The translations under genes and the position numbers were made by a program. The notes beneath the pieces were generated by a model. It was not told the DNA's origin and did no database searches. It saw only the letters and a program-made list of their open reading frames with translations. Shown here in pieces: positions 1 to 5,687 of a stretch of 5,687 nt of DNA. Positions within the stretch are counted from its first letter, which is position 1; the number at the start of each line of letters is the position of its first letter. Source of the stretch: DASZGI01 sp035938995 (lineage in GTDB: Bacteria > Actinomycetota > Actinomycetes > Streptomycetales > Catenulisporaceae); assembly GCF_035938995.1 (NCBI RefSeq), contig NZ_DASZGI010000016.1, positions 1 through 5,687 of the forward strand, written 5' to 3'.

Positions 1-69
1 CCGCGCCGCGCCGGAGTGTCCTCGTTCGGGGTGGCCGGCACGAACGCGCACGTGATCATCGAAGAAGCC
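1..69 (+). other. Ketosynthase domain, extreme C-terminus only
   Basis: The first 23 codons read PRRAGVSSFGVAGTNAH followed by VIIEEA. This is the conserved last block of a modular PKS KS, equivalent to YRAAVSSFGISGTNAH in the second gene. The catalytic Cys and both His residues lie upstream of the window, so activity cannot be judged. Confidence 0.93.
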
Positions 70-1845
70 ACCGAAGCGGTGTCGGAGTCGGACGGTGCCG
101 ATGTGGCCGGCGTGCTGCCCTTCGTGGTGTCCGCGCGCGACGAAACCGGATTGCGGGCGCAGGCAGCCGGACTGGTCGCGGTCGCGGAGACGGAGCTGCC
201 GGAGAACGTCGGGTTCTCGCTGGCCGTGACCCGATCGCGGTTCGAGCACCGGGCCGTGGTGCTGGGTCGTGGGCGGGCCGAACTGGTGTCCGGCCTGATC
301 TCGCTGTCCCGTGGGGAATCGTCGCCGCGGGTGGTGGGCGGGACGGCCTGGGCGGATGCCAAACCGGTCTTCGTGTTTCCCGGGCAGGGCGGGCAATGGC
401 CCGCCATGGCGGCGGAACTGACGCGGTCCTCGCCCGCGTTCGCCAAATCCCTGACCGAATGCGGCGAGGCGCTCGCGCCGTACGTGCCGTGGTCGCTGGA
501 GGACGTGCTGGCCGGCGCGCCGGGCGCACCCGGGCTCGACCGGGTCGACGTGGTGCAGCCGGTGCTGTGGGCGGTGATGGTGTCGCTGGCGCAGGTGTGG
601 CGCGATTTCGGCGTCGAGCCTGCCGCGGTGGTGGGCCATTCACAGGGCGAGATCGCGGCGGCGTGCGTGGCAGGCGCGTTGTCGCTGGACGACGGCGCGC
701 GGGTGGTCGCCCGACGCAGCCAGCTGGTGGTGCCACTGTCCGGCAGCGGAGCCATGTTGTCGCTGGGACTGGGCGCCGAGCAGGCGCGCACGCGGATGGC
801 GCGCTGGGGCAGCCGGTTGTCGGTCGCCGCGGTGAACGGGCCCGGCTCGGTGGTGGTGTCCGGCGAACCGGACGCGATCGCCGAGTTGCAGGCCGAGTGC
901 GAGGCCGAGGACATCCGGGCCCGCACCGTCAACGCGGACTACGCCTCGCACAGCAGCCAGGTCGAACCGATCAGGGACGAGCTGCTGGACGCGTTGGTCG
1001 GTGTGCGGCCGCGATCCGGCGACGTGCCGATGATCTCGACGGTGACCGGCGGACTCATCGCCCACGAACAGCTCGACGCCGAGTACTGGTGGCGCAACCT
1101 GCGTCGGACCGTCGAGTTCGAGGCGGCCTCGCGCAGCCTGCTGGCCGAGGGCCATCACGTGTTCATCGAGATCAGTCCGCATCCGGTCCTCGCGTTCGGG
1201 CTGGAAACGACGTTCGAGGCGCAGGACGCGAGTGCCGCGGTGGTCGGCACCCTGCGGCGCGACGACGGCGGCCTCGATCGCATGCTGACCTCGGTCGCGC
1301 AGGCGCACGTGCACGGTGTTCCGGTCGACTGGGCAGGCTGCTTCACCCCGGCGCGCCGGATCGCGTTGCCGACGTATCCCTTCCAGCGCAGCCGTTACTG
1401 GCTCACCGCACCCGGCCTGCCCGCGATCGACGACGCGCCCGCGCCGCCGGCCGCGAGCAGTGCCCCGGTCGCGGCCACTGCCGACGTGCGGGAGTTGCTC
1501 TCCGGCGAGATCGCCGCCGTGCTCGGCCTTGACTCGTCCAGCCGGATCGCGGTCGACCTTTCCTTCAAGGCGCTGGGATTCGAGTCGATGACCAGTGTCG
1601 AACTGCGCAACCGGCTGTCCGCCGCGACCGGACTCCGGCTGCCGACCACCCTGGTCTACGACTATCCGTCCCCGCGTGAACTGGCCGATTACCTGCGCGC
1701 CGAGCTGGACCCGGCCGAGCCCGACCCGGCCGGCCACGAGGCTGCCGTGCCGGCCGCGCGCGGTGAGCGCTCGTTCGACGACATGGACGGCGCCGAACTC
1801 GTCCGGCTGGCGTTGCGCGGCAAGCGCTCCAACGATCTCGACTGA
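1..1845 (+). CDS. Type I modular polyketide synthase, 3' end: KS tail, AT (methylmalonyl), ACP, C-terminal docking (5' partial)
   Basis: The frame is open from base 1 and ends at TGA 1843-1845, giving 614 visible residues; the gene starts upstream. The GTG at 16 is an internal valine codon within the conserved KS C-terminus (RRAGVSSFG...GTNAH), not a start. Domain order: KS tail (residues 1-23), KS-AT linker (24-121), AT (about 122-421), post-AT linker ending LPTYPFQRSRYWL (456-468), ACP (about 496-570), docking tail (571-614). Only some 27 residues separate the post-AT motif from the ACP, so this module has no KR, DH or ER and should release an unreduced beta-ketoacyl-ACP. The AT motifs predict methylmalonyl-CoA, hence a 2-methyl-3-oxo intermediate. 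Absence of a thioesterase and presence of a docking tail make it an internal subunit of a cytosolic assembly line. It lies 30 bp upstream of another PKS gene in the same frame, probably in one operon. The PKS assignment is very secure; the product is unknown. Confidence 0.97.
   Translation, partial: PRRAGVSSFGVAGTNAHVIIEEATEAVSESDGADVAGVLPFVVSARDETGLRAQAAGLVAVAETELPENVGFSLAVTRSRFEHRAVVLGRGRAELVSGLISLSRGESSPRVVGGTAWADAKPVFVFPGQGGQWPAMAAELTRSSPAFAKSLTECGEALAPYVPWSLEDVLAGAPGAPGLDRVDVVQPVLWAVMVSLAQVWRDFGVEPAAVVGHSQGEIAAACVAGALSLDDGARVVARRSQLVVPLSGSGAMLSLGLGAEQARTRMARWGSRLSVAAVNGPGSVVVSGEPDAIAELQAECEAEDIRARTVNADYASHSSQVEPIRDELLDALVGVRPRSGDVPMISTVTGGLIAHEQLDAEYWWRNLRRTVEFEAASRSLLAEGHHVFIEISPHPVLAFGLETTFEAQDASAAVVGTLRRDDGGLDRMLTSVAQAHVHGVPVDWAGCFTPARRIALPTYPFQRSRYWLTAPGLPAIDDAPAPPAASSAPVAATADVRELLSGEIAAVLGLDSSSRIAVDLSFKALGFESMTSVELRNRLSAATGLRLPTTLVYDYPSPRELADYLRAELDPAEPDPAGHEAAVPAARGERSFDDMDGAELVRLALRGKRSNDLD
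364..1263 (+). other. Acyltransferase domain, predicted methylmalonyl-CoA specific (first gene)
   Basis: The AT loads the extender unit onto the ACP of its module. The N-terminal motif FPGQGGQW lies at residues 126-133. The nucleophile is Ser214 in GHSQGE (codon 640-642), and the catalytic His317 lies in YASH (940-951). A carboxylate-binding Arg is present in ARRSQ after the nucleophile motif. Three family-level specificity markers agree on methylmalonyl-CoA: RVDVVQP at 181-187, Gln after the active-site Ser, and YASH instead of the malonyl HAFH. SPHP and a normal post-AT linker follow. Nothing suggests inactivation. Confidence 0.93.
1486..1710 (+). other. Acyl carrier protein domain with GFES phosphopantetheine motif
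   Basis: About 75 residues (496-570) show the classic ACP pattern: VRELL at helix I, then LGFESMTSVELRNRL around the phosphopantetheine serine, then TGLRLPTTLVYDYPSP. Ser529 (codon 1585-1587) is the predicted 4'-phosphopantetheine site. The residue before it is Glu528, where nearly all carrier proteins of this family have Asp (GFDS). The rest of helix II is canonical, so the domain is probably functional. It carries the extender and grown chain for this module and passes it to the next protein. Confidence 0.95.
1711..1845 (+). other. C-terminal docking segment of the upstream PKS
   Basis: The 44 residues after the ACP begin with a Pro/Ala/Glu-rich linker. They end in a predicted amphipathic helix, FDDMDGAELVRLAL (592-605), followed by a basic then polar tail RGKRSNDLD. 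Acidic-start helices of the type DDMD..LVRLAL are typical at the end of actinomycete PKS subunits, where they bind the N-terminal coiled coil of the next subunit. The segment is shorter than the DEBS-type C-terminal docking domain, which has extra dimerisation helices. The partner is inferred to be the product of the next gene. Confidence 0.8.
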
Positions 1846-1875
1846 CCCGCTGCCACGAAAACTGTTGGGGGAACA
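1846..1875 (+). other. 30-bp intergenic gap between two PKS genes
   Basis: The gap holds no inverted repeat able to act as a terminator and no recognisable promoter. It contains no stop codon in the shared reading frame. The spacing fits cotranscription of the two PKS genes. Confidence 0.8.
1867..1872 (+). promoter_or_regulatory. Ribosome binding site for the downstream PKS gene
   Basis: GGGGGA lies only three bases before the TTG at 1876. The match to the anti-Shine-Dalgarno sequence is partial and the spacing is short, so translation initiation may be modest or partly coupled to the gene ending 30 bp upstream. It is the only purine-rich run in the gap and supports the TTG start. Confidence 0.6.
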
Positions 1876-1956
1876 TTGAACACGTCGGTCGACGAGCTGG
1901 TCCAGGCGCTGCGCGCGTCGCTGAAGGAGAACGAGCGACTCAGGGCGCAGTTCACC
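1876..1956 (+). other. N-terminal docking coiled coil
   Basis: Residues 1-27 form a short helix with hydrophobic residues at heptad-like spacing (V5, L8, V9, L12, L16, L22) and a basic/acidic run KENERLR at 17-23. SLKENERLR-type helices before the KS are characteristic of PKS subunits that receive a chain from another protein. It runs almost directly into the KS (FTEPIAIIGM), so the coiled coil is shorter than in many relatives. Its presence shows that this subunit does not start the assembly line. Confidence 0.87.
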
Positions 1957-4900
1957 GAACCGATCGCGATCATCGGGATGGCCTGTCGGTTCCCCGGTGG
2001 GGTGCGCTCGCCGCAGGACCTCTGGGACCTGGTGGCGGCCGACGGCGACGCGATCGGGCCCTTCCCGGTCGACCGCGGCTGGGACACCGATCGCCTCTAC
2101 CACCCCGATCCGGACCACCCCGGCACGACCTACGTGCGCGAGGGCGGATTCCTGCACGACGCCGCCGATTTCGACGCCGCGTTCTTCGGGATCACGCCCC
2201 GCGAGGCGACCGCGATCAACCCGCAGCAGCGGCTGCTGCTGGAATGCGCGTGGGAATCCTTCGAGCGGGCCGGTATCGACCCAGCCACCCTGGTCGGCAG
2301 CCGCACCGGCGTGTTCGCCGGGGTGATCTACCAGGACTACAGCCTGCCGTTGCGGACCCCGCCGAGCGACGCCGAGGGGTACCTGCTGACCGGAGAGCTG
2401 GGTAGCGTCGCGTCCGGCCGGATCGCCTTCACGCTCGGCTTGCAGGGACCGGCGATCACCCTTGACACGGCCTGCTCCTCGTCGCTGGTCGCGCTGCACT
2501 CGGCGGCCGAATCGCTGCGTCGCGGCGAGTCTTCGCTCGCGCTCGCGGGCGGCGCGACCGTGATGTGCCAGCCGAGGGTGATCACCGAGATGTCCAAGCA
2601 GGGCGGGCTGGCTCCGGACGGCCGCTCCAAACCGTTCTCCGACAACGCGGACGGCGCGGGCTGGGGCGAGGGCGTCGGCATGCTCCTGCTGGAGCGGCTC
2701 TCCGACGCCAAGGCGAACGGGCACCGGGTGCTCGCCGTCGTCCGAGGCTCCGCGGTCAACTCCGACGGCGCGAGCAACGGCCTGACCGCGCCCAACGGGC
2801 AGGCGCAGGAGCAGGTGATCCGCCGCGCTCTCGCCGACGCCGGGCTCGGCCCGCAGGACGTCGACGCGATCGAGGCGCACGGCACCGGCACCGAGCTGGG
2901 CGACCCGATCGAGGCCAACGCCCTAATCGCGACCTACGGCGGCGGCGATCCGGCCGACCGGCCGGTGTGGCTCGGCTCGGTGAAGTCGAACATCGGCCAC
3001 ACTCAGGCAGCGGCCGGAGTCGCCGGAGTCATCAAGATGGTGATGGCGATGCGGCACCGCACGCTGCCACGCACGCTGCACATCGACGACCAGCCGACGC
3101 CGAAGGCGGACTGGGAGAACGGCCGGGTGCGTTTGCTCACGGAGGCGCAGCCTTGGCCTGAGACGCAGCGTCCGTATCGCGCAGCGGTGTCCAGCTTCGG
3201 CATCAGCGGAACCAACGCGCACCTCGTCCTCGAAGCCGCACCCGCCACGGGCGACCTGGAATCCGCACCGTCCGCGCCGAAGGCCGACGAGCCGTACATC
3301 TGGGTCATCTCAGCCCGCAGCGACAAGTCCCTGCGCGCATACGCCGACCGGCTGCGCGAATTCGCGCTGACGGCGTCCGAGGACGACCTGGCCGCGTCAG
3401 GTCCCTGGCTCGCGCGCCGGCCGTCCTTCGCCCACCGTGCCGTCGTCGTCGCGGCGAACCGCGACGAACTGTGCGCCGCGCTGGCCGAACTCGCCGCCGG
3501 ACGACCGCACGCCGCCCTGGCCAACGGCATCGCGCACGGCGTAGCCCAGCCGGTCTTCGTCTTCCCGGGACAAGGTTCGCAGTGGGCCGGCATGGCCGCC
3601 GAACTGCTCGACCACAGCGAGGTCTTCGCGGCGAGCATGCGCCGCTGCGACCAGGCGCTGGCCCCGCACACCGGCTGGACCGCGAGCGCCGTGCTGCGCG
3701 GCGAGGCGGGCGCGCCGGAACTGCGCGGCTCCGACGTGATCCAGCCGGTGCTGTTCGCGGTGGCCGTCTCGCTGGCCGCGCTGTGGCGCTCCGTCGGCGT
3801 CGAGCCGGCCGCGCTGGTCGGCCACTCCCAGGGCGAGATCCCCGCGGCGCTGCTGGCCGGAGCGCTCGGCCTCGACGACGCGGCAAAGCTGGTCGCCGCG
3901 CGCAGCCAGGTGATCGGGTCGATCGACGGCACCGGCGCCATGCTCTCCGCGGTGCTCCCGGCCGAGCGTGTCCGTGAGCTGATCGAGCCGTGGGCCGGAC
4001 GGCTGTGGGTAGCCCTGCACAACGGACCGAACAGCACCGTGATCGGCGGCGACCCGGACGCCGTCGAGGAGTTCGAAAAGGCATGGGGCGCGACGGTGCA
4101 ACTGCGCCGCGCCGCCCTCGACTACGCCGCGCACACCCCGCTCATCGCGCGCATCCGCGACGAGCTCATGGCCCGCATCGGGGACGTGGAACCCGCCGCG
4201 ACCGAGACGCCGTTCTGCTCCTCCTTCGCGGGCGGCTTCATCCCGGGCGAGCAGTTGACCGCGTCGCACTGGTACGAGAGCCTGGCCGGACAGGTGCGTT
4301 TCGACGCCGCGGTTCGCGCATTCGGCGAGTACGACCGGCCGCTGTTCGTCGAGGTGAGCCCGCATCCGATCCTGGTCGGCGACATCGCCGACGTGCTTGC
4401 GGACGCAGGGTTTGAGGGCGCCGCCGTCGGCTCGCTGCGGCGCGGCTCGGGCGGTCCGCGGCAGTTCGCCGCCGCGGCGGCGCAGGCCTTCGTCCACGGC
4501 GCGCCTGTCGCGTGGCCCACGCTCGTCGGACCGGCGTCGCGGCCGGTGGATCTGCCGACCTACGCGTTCGACCGGCGGCGCTTCTGGCTCGAGAGCGGCG
4601 AAGGCGCGCGGATCGCCGACACGCCGCGCCATCCGCTGCTGGACGGCGCGGTGCCCGTGGCCCACGACGGCGGGCTCCTGCTCGCCGGGCGGCTCTCTCG
4701 CGCGTCGATCCCCTGGCTTGCGGACCACGCCGTGAACGGCTCGGTGCTGCTTCCGGGCACCGCCTTCGTCGATCTCGTGCTCGAGGCCGCCGCGGGAGTC
4801 GGAGCCGCGCGGATCGACGACCTCGTCCTCGAGGCGCCGCTGATCCTGCCTGAGCAGGGCGGCGTAGAGCTTCAGCTCTCCGTCTCAGGGTCCGATGACT

Positions 4901-5687
4901 CAGGGCGGCGCCAGGTGTCCGTGCACTCCCGTGCCGCAGGCGACCAGCAGGCCGAGTGGATCAGACACGCGACCGGCGCGCTCGCGTCGGAAGACCCGTC
5001 GGGCGTCGCACCCCACGACGGCGAACCGCTGGCAGTCTGGCCGCCGGTCGACGCCGTCCCGCTCAACCTGGACAACGCCTACGAGCGGCTTGCCGAGGAG
5101 GGCTACGACTACGGACCCGTATTCCAGGGTCTGACAGCCGCCTGGCGCATGCCCACGGAGCTCTACGCCGAGGTGCGCCTCCCGGAACCGGCCGCGAGTG
5201 AAGCGGATGCGTTCATCCTGCACCCCGCGCTTCTCGACGCGGCACTGCACGCGCTGCTGGTCGACGGCGCGGCGCACGACGATGGCTCGGGTCTGCTGTT
5301 GCCCTTCTCCTGGTCCGGCGTGGATGTCTCGGTCACGGGTGCGCGCGCACTGCGGGTGCGGCTGAGCAGCGTTCTCGAAAGCGGCGCTCTTGAAATCGGC
5401 GCTCCTGAAAACAGCTTCTCTCTCACCCTCTTCGACGCGACCGGCCAGCGCGTCGGCGCGATCCGCGAGTTGATGCTGCGCCGTGCGCCGAAGGTCAGTG
5501 GACCGCTTGAGCCCGAATCCGGGAGCGACGGCCTGTTCGACTTCCACTGGGCGGACGCGGGCTTAGCCGCCGCACCCACCACGGGCCGGACGTGGGCCGT
5601 GCTTGGTGCCGACGCACACGCCGAGGAGGTCAGCACCACGCTCAAGGCGGGCGGTATCAGCGCCCCGCTGCACTACGACCTGTCGTC
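1876..5687 (+). CDS. Type I modular polyketide synthase, 5' part: N-docking, KS, AT, DH, start of KR region (3' partial)
   Basis: This frame is open from TTG 1876 to the end of the window (1270 full codons, no stop). TTG is chosen because it is the only usual start codon between the preceding TGA and the KS. It follows a G-rich site, and it yields the docking sequence MNTSVDELVQALRASLKENE. The next in-frame ATG (1978) would remove the docking helix and the first KS strand. Domain order: docking (1-27), KS (28-455), KS-AT linker (456-558), AT (about 559-856), post-AT linker ending LPTYAFDRRRFWL (893-905), DH (919-1203), then LFDFHWADAG and WAVLGADAHAEE, which match the start of a KR structural subdomain. 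The first module is thus KS-AT-DH-(KR, perhaps ER)-ACP, completing outside the window. It should extend the chain from the upstream PKS and form an alkene, or a saturated carbon if an ER follows. Oddities: AT motif YAAH, a 15-bp tandem repeat in the DH, one TTA codon at 5563. Confidence 0.96.
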   Translation, partial: MNTSVDELVQALRASLKENERLRAQFTEPIAIIGMACRFPGGVRSPQDLWDLVAADGDAIGPFPVDRGWDTDRLYHPDPDHPGTTYVREGGFLHDAADFDAAFFGITPREATAINPQQRLLLECAWESFERAGIDPATLVGSRTGVFAGVIYQDYSLPLRTPPSDAEGYLLTGELGSVASGRIAFTLGLQGPAITLDTACSSSLVALHSAAESLRRGESSLALAGGATVMCQPRVITEMSKQGGLAPDGRSKPFSDNADGAGWGEGVGMLLLERLSDAKANGHRVLAVVRGSAVNSDGASNGLTAPNGQAQEQVIRRALADAGLGPQDVDAIEAHGTGTELGDPIEANALIATYGGGDPADRPVWLGSVKSNIGHTQAAAGVAGVIKMVMAMRHRTLPRTLHIDDQPTPKADWENGRVRLLTEAQPWPETQRPYRAAVSSFGISGTNAHLVLEAAPATGDLESAPSAPKADEPYIWVISARSDKSLRAYADRLREFALTASEDDLAASGPWLARRPSFAHRAVVVAANRDELCAALAELAAGRPHAALANGIAHGVAQPVFVFPGQGSQWAGMAAELLDHSEVFAASMRRCDQALAPHTGWTASAVLRGEAGAPELRGSDVIQPVLFAVAVSLAALWRSVGVEPAALVGHSQGEIPAALLAGALGLDDAAKLVAARSQVIGSIDGTGAMLSAVLPAERVRELIEPWAGRLWVALHNGPNSTVIGGDPDAVEEFEKAWGATVQLRRAALDYAAHTPLIARIRDELMARIGDVEPAATETPFCSSFAGGFIPGEQLTASHWYESLAGQVRFDAAVRAFGEYDRPLFVEVSPHPILVGDIADVLADAGFEGAAVGSLRRGSGGPRQFAAAAAQAFVHGAPVAWPTLVGPASRPVDLPTYAFDRRRFWLESGEGARIADTPRHPLLDGAVPVAHDGGLLLAGRLSRASIPWLADHAVNGSVLLPGTAFVDLVLEAAAGVGAARIDDLVLEAPLILPEQGGVELQLSVSGSDDSGRRQVSVHSRAAGDQQAEWIRHATGALASEDPSGVAPHDGEPLAVWPPVDAVPLNLDNAYERLAEEGYDYGPVFQGLTAAWRMPTELYAEVRLPEPAASEADAFILHPALLDAALHALLVDGAAHDDGSGLLLPFSWSGVDVSVTGARALRVRLSSVLESGALEIGAPENSFSLTLFDATGQRVGAIRELMLRRAPKVSGPLEPESGSDGLFDFHWADAGLAAAPTTGRTWAVLGADAHAEEVSTTLKAGGISAPLHYDLS
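1957..3240 (+). other. Ketosynthase domain, complete and catalytically intact
   Basis: This 428-residue KS runs from EPIAIIGMACRFPGG to SSFGISGTNAH. It catalyses decarboxylative Claisen condensation of the incoming chain with the AT-selected extender. The triad is complete: Cys200 in DTACSSS (codon 2473-2475), His335 in EAHGTGT (2878-2880) and His375 in KSNIGH (2998-3000), at the spacing usual for modular KSs. Cys rather than Gln at the active site excludes a KSQ loading domain. Small deviations are VNSDGASNGL, where many relatives have VNQDG, and EAHGTGTELGDP. It is expected to accept the 2-methyl-3-oxo chain from the upstream ACP. Confidence 0.96.
3550..4443 (+). other. Acyltransferase domain with atypical specificity motifs (second gene)
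   Basis: The catalytic parts are intact: FPGQGSQW at the start, Ser651 in GHSQGE (codon 3826-3828), Arg in AARSQ, and His753 in YAAH (4123-4134). Gln after the catalytic Ser and Tyr at the first motif position argue for a branched extender (methylmalonyl or larger) rather than malonyl. Yet several specificity-linked sites differ from the AT of the preceding gene: GSDVIQP for RVDVVQP (618-624), EIPAA for EIAAA, YAAH for YASH, PFCSSF for PMISTV (779-784), and HWYESLAGQ for YWWRNLRRT. Methylmalonyl-CoA is the default call; ethylmalonyl or another bulky alkylmalonyl unit is possible. Confidence 0.9.
4630..5484 (+). other. Dehydratase domain, predicted active
   Basis: About 285 residues (919-1203) form a double-hotdog DH. 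All expected motifs are present: HPLLDGAV at the start, then HAVNGSVLLP, an intact HxxxGxxxxP with catalytic His951 (codon 4726-4728). These are followed by GYDYGPVFQGL (from 1076), HPALLDAALH with catalytic Asp1121 (5236-5238), and LPFSW. It should remove water from the 3-hydroxyacyl chain made by the module's KR, giving an alpha,beta-unsaturated thioester. The final strands carry a short tandem repeat insertion (residues 1165-1179), away from the catalytic motifs. Confidence 0.94.
5368..5412 (+). repeat. Three in-frame 15-bp tandem repeats inside the DH coding region
   Basis: Units are 5368-5382 (AGCGTTCTCGAAAGC), 5383-5397 (GGCGCTCTTGAAATC) and 5398-5412 (GGCGCTCCTGAAAAC). Copies 2 and 3 match at 13 of 15 bases; copy 1 matches copy 2 at 11 of 15. 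They encode SVLES-GALEI-GAPEN in a surface-loop position between RVRLS and FSLTLFD, where related DHs usually have only a few residues. The codons here (GAA, CTT, GCT, CCT) are less GC-rich than the surroundings. Confidence 0.75.
5530..5687 (+). other. Start of probable ketoreductase structural subdomain (truncated by window)
   Basis: After the DH, LFDFHWADAG and then WAVLGADAHAEE...LKAGGISAPLHYDLS resemble the N-terminal structural half of modular KR domains (pattern L-x-x-x-x-W, then WAVLG and a D-L near the end of the first strand-helix unit). No NADPH-binding GxGxxG or catalytic Lys/Ser/Tyr/Asn is within the window, so KR activity and stereotype cannot be judged. An ER could be inserted later, as the structural subdomain precedes both. 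Confidence 0.7.

Noticed and set aside
16..18. GTG as a possible start of the first gene
   Set aside because: It lies in the middle of the conserved KS C-terminal motif, and the frame is open from base 1, so the gene begins upstream of the window.
396..1532. A 378-codon + strand open frame overlapping the first AT in another phase
   Set aside because: Arg/Gly/Ala-rich shadow of the real PKS frame; the real frame shows FPGQG, GHSQGE and YASH.
1846..1875. Possible terminator or promoter between the PKS genes
   Set aside because: The 30-base gap has no inverted repeat with a T-run and no recognisable -35/-10 pair; cotranscription is the simpler reading.
2473..2475. Possibility that the second gene begins with a KSQ loading domain
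   Set aside because: The active-site residue is Cys (TACSSS), both catalytic His residues are present, and a docking coil precedes the KS; this is an extension module.
640..2880. A 746-codon open frame on the minus strand spanning the gene junction
   Set aside because: Its translation is Arg/Gly/Asp-rich with no recognisable domain, and it lies antisense to conserved AT, ACP and KS motifs. Long antisense frames are expected in high-GC coding DNA with G/C third positions.
3397..4728. A 443-codon minus-strand open frame opposite the second AT
   Set aside because: Low-complexity Arg/Gly-rich translation with no family motif; the + strand carries intact AT motifs throughout.
1..5687. Search for tRNA/rRNA, CRISPR arrays, insertion sequences, attachment sites or a new defence-like system
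   Set aside because: Apart from the 30-bp gap the window is fully occupied by two PKS reading frames, and no such structure is visible on either strand.

Overview
The window is the interior of a type I modular (cis-AT) polyketide synthase gene cluster from a high-GC bacterium, most likely a filamentous actinomycete. The reasons are strong G/C preference at third codon positions, a TTG start, and domain motifs of the actinomycete macrolide/polyether/ansamycin type. The sequence does not identify genus or product. All supported coding is on the + strand, in one reading frame, and fills almost the whole window.

Region 1 (1-1845) is the 3' end of a PKS gene. It holds the last residues of a ketosynthase, a complete acyltransferase with methylmalonyl-CoA signatures (RVDVVQP, GHSQGE, YASH), an acyl carrier protein and a short C-terminal docking segment. 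No reductive domain lies between AT and ACP, so this module should add a propionate unit and leave the beta-ketone. There is no thioesterase, so the chain is passed to another protein.

Region 2 (1846-1875) is a 30-base gap with a G-rich ribosome binding site and no sign of a terminator. Region 3 (1876 to the window end, open) is the 5' part of the next PKS gene. It encodes a short coiled-coil N-terminal docking segment, a complete KS (C200/H335/H375), a second AT with an unusual specificity motif (YAAH), an apparently active DH, and the start of what looks like a ketoreductase structural subdomain.

Together the genes read as two successive assembly-line proteins. The ACP of the first hands an alpha-methyl-beta-keto chain to the KS of the second, which extends it with a (probably alkyl-) malonyl unit and should reduce and dehydrate it; the KR, any ER and the ACP lie beyond the window. 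I see no wholly new system. The points worth a second look are the atypical AT of the second gene, the GFES carrier-protein motif, a 15-bp tandem repeat inside the DH, a lone TTA codon, and the same-frame gene junction.
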